Shown: positions 16,168-24,629 of the stretch, piece after piece
How the letters are laid out: the number at the start of each line of letters is the position of its first letter
How positions within the stretch are numbered: the first letter of the stretch is position 1
Assembly (NCBI RefSeq): GCF_005233835.1
Contig: NZ_SZQA01000007.1
Location: forward strand, 62,001 to 126,000
Direction: 5' to 3'
Origin: Herbidospora galbida
GTDB taxonomy: Bacteria > Actinomycetota > Actinomycetes > Streptosporangiales > Streptosporangiaceae
DNA length: 64,000 nucleotides
The notes under the pieces: model-generated
Seen by the model: the letters and a program-made list of their open reading frames with translations, nothing else
The model's database searches: none
Told to the model about the DNA's origin: nothing
Program-made: the position numbers and the translations under genes

Positions 16168-17313
16168 GTGGTGACGGCTGGACTGCGGGCGCTGCGCATC
16201 GAGACGCCTTCCTGGGCCTACGGCAACTCGGGCACCCGGTTCAAGGTGTTCACGCGGAAGGGGGTGCCCCGCGACCCCTACGAGAAGATCGCCGACGCCG
16301 CCCAGGTCCACCGCTTCACCGGCGCCGCCCCGACCGTCGCCCTGCACATCCCCTGGGACCGGGTGGAGTCCTACTCGGACCTGGCCGGGCACGCCCGCGC
16401 GAACGGCGTGGCGATCGGGGCGATCAACAGCAACGTCTTCCAGGACGACGACTACATGCTCGGCAGCGTCACCAACCCCGATCCGGCGGTCCGCCGCAAG
16501 GCGCTACGGCACCTGCTCGACTGCGTCGACGTCATGGACGCCACCGGCTCCGAGGTGCTGAAACTCTGGTTCTCCGACGGCACCAACTACCCGGGGCAGG
16601 ACGACATCCGCGCCCGGCAGGACCGGCTCGCCGAGGCCCTCGACGCCGTCTACGCCCGGCTCGGCGACCATCAGCGGCTGGTGCTGGAGTACAAGCTGTT
16701 CGAGCCCGCCTTCTACGCCACCGACGTGCCCGACTGGGGCACCGCCTACGCCCACTGCCTGCGGCTCGGGCCGAAGGCGCGGGTGGTGGTCGACACCGGG
16801 CACCACGCGCCGGGCACCAACATCGAGTTCATCGTGGCGTTCCTGCTGAGAGAGGGGAAGCTCGGCGGCTTCGACCTCAACTCCCGCTTCTATGCCGACG
16901 ACGACCTGATGGCCGGCGCGGCCGACCCGTTCCAGCTCTTCAGGATCATGTACGAGGTCGTGCGCGGCGGCGGTCTCGACGGCGGCGTGGCCTTCATGCT
17001 CGACCAGTGCCACAACATCGAGCCGAAGATCCCGGGCCAGATCAGGTCGGTGATGAACGTCCAGGAGGCGGCGGCCAAGGCGCTGCTCGTCGACCGCGAC
17101 GCCCTGGCGCGGGCGCAGCGCGAGGGTGACGTGCTCGGGGCCCACGGGGTGTTCATGGACGCGTACGGCACCGACGTGCGCCCCCTGCTGGCCGGGTTCC
17201 GCGAGGAAGCCGGCCTGGCCCCCGACCCCATGGCGGCCTACGCCGCCTCCGGCTACGCCGAGCGCATCGCGGCCGACCGGATCGGCGGCCGGCAGGCAGG
17301 CTGGGAAGCCTGA
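16168..17313 (+). CDS. L-rhamnose isomerase-like sugar isomerase (RhaI type)
   Basis: A 381-residue TIM-barrel isomerase of the actinobacterial/Pseudomonas RhaI type. Visible landmarks: LKLWFSDGTNYPGQDDIRAR, VLEYKLFEPAFYATDVPDWG, VDTGHHAPGTNIEFIVAFLL, FDLNSRFYADDDL and FMLDQCHNIEPK, which supply the metal-binding Glu, Asp and His residues. It converts aldoses such as L-rhamnose to ketoses. Three GTG codons (16153, 16168, 16171) can start it; GAGGTGG at 16155-16161 favours 16168. No rhamnulose kinase or aldolase is adjacent, so the product must be handled elsewhere or the true substrate differs. Confidence 0.87.
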   Translation: MVTAGLRALRIETPSWAYGNSGTRFKVFTRKGVPRDPYEKIADAAQVHRFTGAAPTVALHIPWDRVESYSDLAGHARANGVAIGAINSNVFQDDDYMLGSVTNPDPAVRRKALRHLLDCVDVMDATGSEVLKLWFSDGTNYPGQDDIRARQDRLAEALDAVYARLGDHQRLVLEYKLFEPAFYATDVPDWGTAYAHCLRLGPKARVVVDTGHHAPGTNIEFIVAFLLREGKLGGFDLNSRFYADDDLMAGAADPFQLFRIMYEVVRGGGLDGGVAFMLDQCHNIEPKIPGQIRSVMNVQEAAAKALLVDRDALARAQREGDVLGAHGVFMDAYGTDVRPLLAGFREEAGLAPDPMAAYAASGYAERIAADRIGGRQAGWEA

Positions 17314-17426
17314 GTGCCATGTCACACATCCAGTACGAGGTGGTGTCAAAGCCGTAACCTGATCTTGTCTGTTATGAGAGTTTTCAAGGAGATTTGGGGT
17401 ACTTCCCGAGTCTCTGGAGGCTCTTC

Positions 17427-19361
17427 GTGCCACCGTTGCGAGCCGCCCTCGTCGCCGTCGGACTGGTCGTGGCCATCGCCACGCCCGTCCAGGCGAGTGC
17501 CGCCCCCGCCATTTCCGTGGAGAACGGGCGCACCCAGCCCGTCTTCTCCTACGCCGACGCGATCCGCGAGTCGGTCCTCGTCGAGTCGACCGTCGACAGT
17601 GACTCCGACGGAGTCCTCGACCGCGTGCGGGTCGACATCATCCGCCCCAAGGAGTCGGGCCCCGGGCTCAAGGTCGCGTCGATCATCGACGAGAGCCCCT
17701 ATTACGACAACTCCGGCCGCGGCAACGAGGCCGAGCGCAAGGTCTACGACGCCGACGGGAACATCGTGAAGTTCCCGCTCTGGTACGACAACTACTTCGT
17801 GCCGCGCGGCTACGCCTTCCTCGCCGTCGACATGATCGGCACCACCCGGTCGACCGGCTGCCCCGACGTCGGCGGCAAGGCCGACATCCTGGGCGGCAAG
17901 GCCGTCATCGACTGGCTGAACGGCCGCGCCACCGCCACGAAGCTCGACGGCGTCACCCCGGCCGTCGCCGACTGGAGCACCGGCAAGGCCGGCATGATCG
18001 GCAAGTCGTACGACGGCACCCTGGCCAACGGCGTCGCGGCGACCGGCGTCGAGGGCCTGGAGACCATCGTCCCGATCTCGGCGATCAGCTCCTGGTACAA
18101 GTACCAGCGCATGAACGGCGTGATCTACAACTTCAACTACCAGTCGTACCTCGGCAACGCCGTCGACACCGACCCGGACGCCAAGTGCGCCGCGGTGCGG
18201 GCCTACGCCGACGCCAACGACGGCGACGACACCGGCAACTACAACCCCTACTGGGCCGAGCGCGACTACATCGCCGGCACCCTCGGCGACGTCTCCAAGG
18301 TCAAGGCCTCGGTCTTCGTCGTGCACACCGTCAACGACCTGAACGTCAAGCCGGACAACTTCTCCGTCTGGTGGGACGCGCTGGCCAAGCAGGGCGTGCC
18401 GCGCAAGATCTGGGTCGGCCAGACCCAGCACGTCGACCCGTTCGACTTCGAGGGCCAGCGTGACCGCTGGGTCGACACCCTGCACGCCTGGTTCGACTAC
18501 TGGCTCGTCGGCGTCGGCAACGACGTCATGAAGCAGCCGCGCGCCGACGTCCAGACCGGCCGGACCGAGTGGATCACCCTGCGCGACTGGCCCGAGCCCG
18601 CCGCCCAGAACCACCTGTTCCGCCCGGCCGCCGACGGCACCCTCGGTCTCGTCCAGGCCCAGAACGGTGAGACCGCGACCTTCACCGACGTGCGTCAGTC
18701 GGAGAACGCGATGGTCGCCAACATCACCACCCCGGCCGCCGGCCGCATCGCCTTCACCACCAGCGAGCTGTCCAAGGACATCCGGATGTCCGGCACGCCC
18801 GAGATCAGCCTCCAGGTGAAGCTCGACAAGCCGACCTCCAACCTCACCGCGCTCCTCGTGGACTTCGGCACCGACGAGCGGATCGCCTGGCGCACCAACC
18901 AGGGCATCCGCAACCTGACCACGCAGAGCTGCTACGGCGAGTCGACCGCCGCCGACGACGGCTGCTACTTCGACGTCGCGACCAACATGACGACCGCCCC
19001 CCTGGAGATCGTCGCCCGCGGCTGGATCGACGTGCAGAACCGCGACTCGATCAGCGCGTCGAACCCGCTCGCCGTGGGCTCCTACGGCGAGGTCAAGTGG
19101 CTGACCCTGCCGCAGGACTACAAGTTCAAGGCCGGGCACCGCATCGGCCTGATCATCGCCGGCACCGACTCGACCTACAGCGGCGAGCCGGCCACCGGCG
19201 CCAAGGTCACCGTCGACCTGCAGCGCAGCCGCGTCCGCATCCCGCTCGTCCTGGCCCCCGGTGAGACCATCACCGAGGCCGACGTCCGCGCCCGCCGCGC
19301 CGCTCCGTGGGTCGCCCCCGCCGAGCCCGAGTGGCCGGCTCCGGAATACCGCTTCTGGTAG
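17427..19361 (+). CDS. secreted S15 Xaa-Pro dipeptidyl-peptidase
   Basis: A 644-residue secreted serine peptidase. The signal peptide begins MPPLRAALVAVGLVVAIATP and ends near ASAA. The catalytic Ser is S194 in GMIGKSYDGTLANG; the Asp is probably in HTVNDLNVK and the His in QTQHVDPFDF. The C-terminal ~220 residues form the jelly-roll domain of the X-Pro dipeptidyl-peptidase/CocE family. GTG 17427 has GGAGG at 17416-17420; an upstream TTG extension lacks support. It stands alone, followed by a strong terminator. Confidence 0.9.
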   Translation: MPPLRAALVAVGLVVAIATPVQASAAPAISVENGRTQPVFSYADAIRESVLVESTVDSDSDGVLDRVRVDIIRPKESGPGLKVASIIDESPYYDNSGRGNEAERKVYDADGNIVKFPLWYDNYFVPRGYAFLAVDMIGTTRSTGCPDVGGKADILGGKAVIDWLNGRATATKLDGVTPAVADWSTGKAGMIGKSYDGTLANGVAATGVEGLETIVPISAISSWYKYQRMNGVIYNFNYQSYLGNAVDTDPDAKCAAVRAYADANDGDDTGNYNPYWAERDYIAGTLGDVSKVKASVFVVHTVNDLNVKPDNFSVWWDALAKQGVPRKIWVGQTQHVDPFDFEGQRDRWVDTLHAWFDYWLVGVGNDVMKQPRADVQTGRTEWITLRDWPEPAAQNHLFRPAADGTLGLVQAQNGETATFTDVRQSENAMVANITTPAAGRIAFTTSELSKDIRMSGTPEISLQVKLDKPTSNLTALLVDFGTDERIAWRTNQGIRNLTTQSCYGESTAADDGCYFDVATNMTTAPLEIVARGWIDVQNRDSISASNPLAVGSYGEVKWLTLPQDYKFKAGHRIGLIIAGTDSTYSGEPATGAKVTVDLQRSRVRIPLVLAPGETITEADVRARRAAPWVAPAEPEWPAPEYRFW

Positions 19362-19376
19362 ACCGCACCACCCGGC

Positions 19377-19416
19377 GACGGCCCGGCGGCTTCGTGCCGC
19401 CGGGCCGTCCCCTTTT
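19377..19416 (+). terminator. strong rho-independent terminator
   Basis: A perfect 14-bp stem (19377-19390 with 19396-19409, core GGCCCGGCGGC) closes a TTCGT loop and is followed by CCCCTTTT. It ends the S15 peptidase transcript and borders a pseudogene scar. Confidence 0.85.
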
Positions 19417-19559
19417 CAGTTGCGGGCCGATCCGTAGCGGGCCGTCCCGGCCCCCGTGACGTGGGCCCAGTAGCGGTCGCCGTACGACCAGTGCCACCAC
19501 TCCGTCGGATAGTTGACCAGGCCCGCCTCGGTGAGGGCCGTGCCGAGCACCCGGCGGCG
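19416..19559 (-). pseudogene. 3' remnant of a D-Ala-D-Ala dipeptidase (VanX-like)
   Basis: The minus frame encodes RRRVLGTALTEAGLVNYPTE then WWHWSYGDRYWAHV and ends at TGA 19418-19416. EWWHWSYGDRYWA is the C-terminal zinc-site signature of M15D D-alanyl-D-alanine dipeptidases. Only about 46 residues remain of a protein normally near 200. Upstream of ~19560 the sequence instead belongs to a plus-strand gene remnant, so the rest has been deleted. Confidence 0.75.
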
Positions 19560-20454
19560 CCACCACCCCGACCGGCACCCCGTGGCCCGGCGGCGCCGAC
19601 GTCGCGACCGCCGACGGCGCGGGCGTGCTCGGCGGCAACATGAGCGGCCTTGTACTACCAGCCCTCCGGCGACGCCGGCCCCGGCACCCTCTACCGCCTG
19701 GAGAAGAACGGCCAGGTCTGGACGCCCGCCGAGACCCACCCCCTGAAGTTCCCGACCGGCCTCGGCGACCCCGACGCCGAAGGTGTCACGCTCACCCCCG
19801 GCCGGCGTCGCGGGCGGCGTGTTCGTCTCGACCGAGCGCGACAACGGCGTCAGCGGCGTCAGCCGCCCGGCCGTCCTCCGCTTCGACCCGGCCGGCGCGG
19901 ACGGCACGCTGACCGCCACCAAGGAGTGGGTCCTCACGGCCGACCTCCCCGCGGTCGGCGCCAACCTCGGCCTCGAGGCCATCGCGTGGGTGCCCGACTC
20001 CTACCTGACGTCGAAGGGCTTCGCCGACGAGCGCACCGGCGCGGCCTACAAGCCGTCCGACTACCCGAACCACGGCGACGGCCTGTTCCTCGTCGGCGTC
20101 GAGGGCACCGGCGGCGTATACGCCTACGCCCTCGACCAGAACGGCACCGCGTTCACCCGGGTCGCCACGATCGCCAGCGGCTTCCCCGGCGTCATGGAGC
20201 TCACCTACGACGCCGAGCTCAAGAAGCTCTGGGTCGTCTGCGACGACACCTGCCAGGGCCGCGCCGCCCTGTTCGACGTGAACGCCGTCGGCAGGCTCGC
20301 CGCCACGGTCGTGTACGACCGCCCGGCCGGCCTGCCGAACCTCAACGATGAGGGCTTCACCCCGGCCGCGCAGGCCGAGTGCGAGGGCGCCGACGTGGCC
20401 CGCCCGCTCCGCGGCGCGAACGTCAACGTCGAGGGCCGCTGCGAGACCTTCTGA
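19560..20454 (+). pseudogene. 5'-truncated, twice-frameshifted phytase/esterase-like secreted protein
   Basis: Three plus-strand frames join into one protein: TPWPGGADVATADGAGVLGG (to ~19649), then YYQPSGDAGPGTLYRL (19653-19797), then AGVAGGVFVSTERDNG to NLNDEGFTPAAQ and the stop at 20454. The seams are single extra bases near 19650 (GGC-C-T-TG-TAC) and near 19799. The pieces resemble the beta-propeller 'esterase-like activity of phytase' family. The start codon, signal peptide and N-terminal region are missing. It may be transcribed but should not give a full product. Confidence 0.75.
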
Positions 20455-20467
20455 CCGGTTCACCTCC

Positions 20468-20503
20468 GAGCCCGTGACCCCGTTTCGCCGGGGTCGCGGG
20501 CTC
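20468..20503. terminator. bidirectional terminator hairpin
   Basis: A 15-bp stem with one G-T pair (20468-20482 with 20489-20503, core GAGCCCGTGACCCCG) and a TTTCGC loop between convergent units. The right arm overlaps the stop codon of the minus gene. Confidence 0.7.
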
Positions 20504-21053
20504 AGCCGTCGACGACGACCCTGGCGTACTCGTAGGCCGTGCGGCCGTTCTCGTCGCCGTAGTGGTAGCGGCCCGTCATGATCTCGCCCGTGGGCGAGAG
20601 CGAGGTGTGCTTGCTCTCCTTCATGTCGGCCGTCCAGTGGCGGCCGACGATGCGCAGGTGCTTGCCCTGCCACCGCATCACCTGCGCGTAGTAGACCGTG
20701 TATCCCTTCTCGTCGCCATAGTGGTAGCGGCCGGTGAGCGCGTGGCCCTCGGGCACGGTGTACACGCTGTTCGGCTCGTTCACGCGCACCCAGTAGCGCT
20801 CCGGGAGCACCTCGACGCGGACGTCGTTGACGTAGATCTGGCCGCAGTAGTACGTCGTGGTGCCGTTCTCGTCGCCGGTGTGCGCCCGGCCGACCAGCAT
20901 CTGGTGCTCCGGGCAGAAGAAGGTGCTGTTCGACTCCTTGACGGTGCCGATGTGCCCTCCCAGCACTCTGATGGTGTACGTTTCGGCGGCGGCCGGGGCG
21001 GCGGACGCCAGGGTCACGGCGGCGACCGCCGCGGACAGGGCCTTCTTGAACAT
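20502..21053 (-). CDS. secreted protein of three 53-residue repeats, unknown function
   Basis: A 183-residue protein with signal peptide MFKKALSAAVAAVTLASAAP (cleavage near AAAE). The mature chain is three tandem units of exactly 53 residues (about 25-77, 78-130, 131-183). Each carries G-R-x-H-x-G-D-E-x-G-x-T-x-Y at residues 54-67, 108-120 and 161-174. The first unit has two Cys (CPEH and YYCG) that could pair. GGGAGAG precedes ATG 21053; a longer reading to 21164 lacks a signal peptide and is rejected. I do not recognise the family. It is a monocistronic extracellular protein. Confidence 0.8.
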   Translation of the reverse strand: MFKKALSAAVAAVTLASAAPAAAETYTIRVLGGHIGTVKESNSTFFCPEHQMLVGRAHTGDENGTTTYYCGQIYVNDVRVEVLPERYWVRVNEPNSVYTVPEGHALTGRYHYGDEKGYTVYYAQVMRWQGKHLRIVGRHWTADMKESKHTSLSPTGEIMTGRYHYGDENGRTAYEYARVVVDG

Positions 21054-21238
21054 CGTGATCTCTCCCCGTTTTCGTTCGCTTCGACGGGAACTCTGGCGCA
21101 CGTCGCTTGGGAGCCGGTGGAGACGTTCTTGGAAGCGGCAGGGGAACCGGTTGTCGCGTGTCACAAGTGAGCTTTCGGCGGTGCTCTACCAATGTGAACG
21201 TCGTACAGGAGAACGTGCTGGTCGGGAGGGGCGTCGCC

Positions 21239-21745
21239 GTGGGGTCCGATCCGCCGGTCCGGGCCGACCTGGAGCAGGTGTTCCGGGCCGCCTATCCGCG
21301 CGTCGTCGCGGTGGCCGCCCGCGTGCTCGGGTCGCGGGACGAGGCGGAGGACGTCGCCCAGGAGGTCTTCCTCGCGTTCGGCCGCTCCACGGTGCCCGCC
21401 GGGGAGGCGACCGGCTGGCTGTCGGTGGCCGCCGCGCACACCGCGCTGAACCACCTCCGGTCGGGCCGCAGACGGACCGCCCGCGAGGAGAACGCCACCG
21501 GCGAGACCGTCGCCCCCGACATCGCCGACGCCGTCGTCACCCGCGACGAACGCCGCCGCGTCCGCGAGGCCCTCGCGCGGCTGCCGCGCCGCCAGGCGGT
21601 CGCCCTGGTCCTGCGGCACAGCGGCCTCAGCTACGCCGAGGTCGCCGCCGCCCTCGATCTGTCTCCCGGCAGCGTCGGCACGATCGTGCGACGGGCCGAG
21701 TCCGCTCTGCGCAAGGAGTTGAACCGTCATGCGCCATCCGACTGA
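21239..21745 (+). CDS. ECF-type RNA polymerase sigma factor
   Basis: About 168 residues with sigma region 2 (VFRAAYPRVVAVAARVLGSR, then DEAEDVAQEVFLAFGR) and region 4 (LPRRQAVALVLRHSGLSYAE, then VAAALDLSPGSVGTIVRRAE). GTG 21239 is chosen for the GGGAGGGG upstream; GTG 21215 is possible. It overlaps the next gene, a zinc-type anti-sigma-like membrane protein, by 17 nt. The sigma factor likely directs its own four-gene operon including an ABC exporter. Confidence 0.9.
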   Translation: MGSDPPVRADLEQVFRAAYPRVVAVAARVLGSRDEAEDVAQEVFLAFGRSTVPAGEATGWLSVAAAHTALNHLRSGRRRTAREENATGETVAPDIADAVVTRDERRRVREALARLPRRQAVALVLRHSGLSYAEVAAALDLSPGSVGTIVRRAESALRKELNRHAPSD

Positions 21746-22793
21746 CGGCACGCTGCGCCGGCTCCTCGACGAGCCGGACGGGGTCGCCGACGCCGACCGC
21801 GACCACATCGCCCACTGCCCCGCCTGCCAGGAAGGACTGAACGTGGCCCGGGACGACGCCGCCTTCGCCGCCACCGTCTTGCACGCCGACGCCGAGGTGG
21901 ACGCCGAGGCGGACGTCGACCAGGCGTGGACCCGCTTCTCCACCCGGGCGCCGGCGGGGAGGGCGACCGTCCTGAGCCGCTGGCGCTCCCGCCTGCGCAG
22001 TCCCGTCGTCGCCATCGCCGGGGCGGCCGTCCTGGTGACCGGCGCGGGGGCGGCCGCCGCCGCCGACTGGCTGCAGATCTTCCAGGCCGAGCGGGTCGCA
22101 CCGGTCACCGCGCCGCAGGCCGAACTGGCCAAGATCCCCGAACTCGACGAGTTCGGCGACCTCGTCATCACCGACGAGATCTCGGTACGCCGCGCGCAGG
22201 GCGTCGCCGCCGCCCAGGAGGCCTCGGGCCTGACCCTTCCGGCGGTGGCCGAACTCCCGCGCGGGGTGGGCGGCGAGCCCTCCTACTTCGTCGTCGCCAA
22301 GGCCGGCGGCACGTTCACCTTCCGCGCCGACACGACCGCGCGGACCGCCGCGAAGGCGGGCGCGACCGCCCCGCCGGTGCCGCCGGGGCTCGACGGCAGC
22401 CGGTTCCGGCTGTCGGCCGGGCCGGGCCTGGCGGCGGTGTGGGCGTCGGACCACGAGATCCCCGCCCTGGTCGTCGCCCGGATCACCGCGCCCTCGGTCT
22501 ACTCGGCGGGCGTCCCCTTCACGACCGTCCGCGACTACCTGACGTCGCTGACCTTCATCCCCGACGACGTCGCGGCCCAGCTGCGCGGTTTCTCCGGCGA
22601 GGGCACCCTGCCGCTGTTCTCCGCCGTCGAGGAGAAGCAGACCTCCGTCACCGACGTCGGCGGACACCCCGCCACGCTCGTCCAGAGCGGCTCCATGGTC
22701 GGGGTCGTCTGGGTGGCGGACGGTGTGGTCAACGCGGTCGCAGGTTCGCTCACCGCCGACGAGGTCCTGAGCGTCGCCCGGGAGCTGCGATGA
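21729..22793 (+). CDS. membrane anti-sigma factor-like protein
   Basis: A 354-residue protein. Residues ~25-35 contain HIAHCPACQEG, an HxxxCxxC zinc-type anti-sigma motif. One transmembrane segment lies near residues 92-112 (VVAIAGAAVLVTGAGAAAAA). The ~240-residue C-terminal part is extracytoplasmic and unrecognised; it may sense the inducing signal. Position directly after, and overlapping, the sigma gene supports an anti-sigma role. Its stop overlaps the start of the ABC ATPase gene by ATGA (22790-22793). Confidence 0.82.
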   Translation: MRHPTDGTLRRLLDEPDGVADADRDHIAHCPACQEGLNVARDDAAFAATVLHADAEVDAEADVDQAWTRFSTRAPAGRATVLSRWRSRLRSPVVAIAGAAVLVTGAGAAAAADWLQIFQAERVAPVTAPQAELAKIPELDEFGDLVITDEISVRRAQGVAAAQEASGLTLPAVAELPRGVGGEPSYFVVAKAGGTFTFRADTTARTAAKAGATAPPVPPGLDGSRFRLSAGPGLAAVWASDHEIPALVVARITAPSVYSAGVPFTTVRDYLTSLTFIPDDVAAQLRGFSGEGTLPLFSAVEEKQTSVTDVGGHPATLVQSGSMVGVVWVADGVVNAVAGSLTADEVLSVARELR

Positions 22794-23683
22794 ACGCCGT
22801 CTGGGCCTCCGGCCTGCGCAAACGCTACCGGAAACGGACCGCCGTCGACGGGGTCTCGTTCTCGGTCGCCCGCGGCGAGGTGCTGGGACTGCTCGGCCCG
22901 AACGGCGCCGGCAAGACCACCGTCATCAAGATGATGCTCGGGCTGGTCCGCCCCGACGCGGGCGAGGTCATGCTCCTCGGACGGCCGGTCGCCGATCCGC
23001 GGGCCCGCGCCAGGGTCGGCTACCTGCCGGAACTGTTCCGCTACCAGCCCTGGCTCAGCGCGAAGGAGGTCCTGGACCTGCACGTCAGGCTCGCCGGGGC
23101 CGACGTGCCGGAGCGGGATCGCCGCGACACCCTCGGCCTGGTCGGCCTCGCCGACCGGGCGGGCGACCGCGTGGGCGGGTTCTCCAAGGGTATGCAGCAG
23201 CGCCTCGGCCTGGCCGTCGCGCTCGTCGCCCGCCCCGAGTTCGTGGTGCTCGACGAGCCGACCAGCGCGCTCGACCCCGTGGGCCGGGCCGACGTACGCG
23301 ACATCCTGCTGTCGCTGAAGGAGCGCGGCGTGGCCGTGCTGCTCAACTCCCACCTGATCGGCGAGGTCGAACGGGTCTGCGACCGCGTCGTCATCCTCGA
23401 CCGTGGCCGGGTCGCCGCCTCGGGCACCCTCGCCGAGCTGCTCGGGGGCCGGGAGGTGCGCCTCCGGCTGGAGAAGGTCACCTCCGAAGCGGAGGAACGC
23501 CTGCGGCGGGCCGGGCCGGTGAACCGTGACGGCGACCTGTTCACCGTCGTCGATCTGGAGATCGACCTGATCCCCGACCTCGTGGCCGACCTCGTCACGC
23601 TCGGCGTGCGGATCCACTCGGTCGAACCCGGCCGCGTCAGCCTGGAAGACCGCCTGCTCGACATCCTCGGAAGTGAACGATGA
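22790..23683 (+). CDS. ABC transporter ATP-binding protein
   Basis: A 297-residue ATPase with Walker A GPNGAGKTT (residues ~37-45), signature GGFSKGMQQRLGLAVAL, Walker B FVVLDEPTSALDP and switch His in LLNSHLIGEVE. It resembles the Nat/Ccm-like exporters of antibiotic or lipid export systems. It is coupled by ATGA overlaps to the anti-sigma-like gene and to the permease gene, giving a sigma-controlled transporter operon. The substrate is unknown. Confidence 0.93.
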   Translation: MNAVWASGLRKRYRKRTAVDGVSFSVARGEVLGLLGPNGAGKTTVIKMMLGLVRPDAGEVMLLGRPVADPRARARVGYLPELFRYQPWLSAKEVLDLHVRLAGADVPERDRRDTLGLVGLADRAGDRVGGFSKGMQQRLGLAVALVARPEFVVLDEPTSALDPVGRADVRDILLSLKERGVAVLLNSHLIGEVERVCDRVVILDRGRVAASGTLAELLGGREVRLRLEKVTSEAEERLRRAGPVNRDGDLFTVVDLEIDLIPDLVADLVTLGVRIHSVEPGRVSLEDRLLDILGSER

Positions 23684-24534
23684 TCGTCCTCACCTTCGCC
23701 GCCCTCACTCTCCGCGAGGCCGCGCGCCGCAAGGTGCTGCGGGCGCTGGCCGTGCTCACGGTCGTGCTGCTGGCCCTGTCGGCGTGGGGTTTCCACACCC
23801 TCGTGACCAAGGAGTTCGACGGCGCCCAGCTGACCACCGGCGAACTGCGGCTCATCGCCTCCCAGCTCCTCAACCTGGTCATGTTCGGCCTCAGCCTGAT
23901 CGCCGCCCTCGGCACCGCCTTCCTCGCCGGCCCGACCGTCGCCGGCGAGGTGGAGTCGGGCACCGCCCTGGCGATTTTGGCCCGCCCGATCAGGCGCTCG
24001 ACCGTCCTGGTCGGCAAGTGGCTCGGCCTGGTCGCCTTCGGCGGCGGCTTCATCGCCCTGGCCGGGCTGGCCCAGTTCGTGATCGTCTACGCCACCACGG
24101 GCTACTGGCCCTCCGACCCGGTCACCGGCCTGGCGCTGCTCGCCTTCCAGACGGCCGTCCTGCTCACCCTGGGCCTGCTGTTCTCCACGCTGATCTCGCC
24201 GATGGCCTCCGGCGTGGTCGCCGTCGGCCTGTTCGGCGCGACCTGGATCGCGGGCGTGGTCGGGGGAGTGGGCCGCGGCCTCGGCAACGACAGCGTCGCG
24301 GCCGTCGGGACGGTCTCCCAGGTCCTGCTCCCGACCGACGGGCTGTGGCGCGGCGCGATGTACGCCTTCCAGGACCCGGCCGCGCTGCTGGGATTCGGCG
24401 GCCCGGCCGTCAAGGGAGGCTTCCCCTTCCTGAGCGACGCCCCGCTCACGTGGGCCTACCTGGCGTGGACGATCACCTGGACCGCCGTGGTGCTGGGCCT
24501 GGCCGCCCTGCTGCTCAGACGCCGCGATCTGTGA
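23680..24534 (+). CDS. ABC-2 type transporter permease
   Basis: A 284-residue membrane protein with about six hydrophobic segments, beginning LRALAVLTVVLLALSAWGFH, and the conserved ABC-2 segment AGEVESGTALAILARPIRRS before TVLVGKWLGL. It pairs with the ATPase encoded immediately upstream (ATGA overlap at 23680-23683). It is the last gene of the sigma/anti-sigma/ABC operon. No clear terminator was seen downstream. Confidence 0.9.
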   Translation: MIVLTFAALTLREAARRKVLRALAVLTVVLLALSAWGFHTLVTKEFDGAQLTTGELRLIASQLLNLVMFGLSLIAALGTAFLAGPTVAGEVESGTALAILARPIRRSTVLVGKWLGLVAFGGGFIALAGLAQFVIVYATTGYWPSDPVTGLALLAFQTAVLLTLGLLFSTLISPMASGVVAVGLFGATWIAGVVGGVGRGLGNDSVAAVGTVSQVLLPTDGLWRGAMYAFQDPAALLGFGGPAVKGGFPFLSDAPLTWAYLAWTITWTAVVLGLAALLLRRRDL

Positions 24535-24629
24535 ACCCGCGCAGGTCACAGGGACTTTTTGCGGAGGTGAACGAAGGATTTCACCTCGCCGAAACCTACG
24601 TCCGGTCCGGGGCCGGATAGTGTCTCTGC

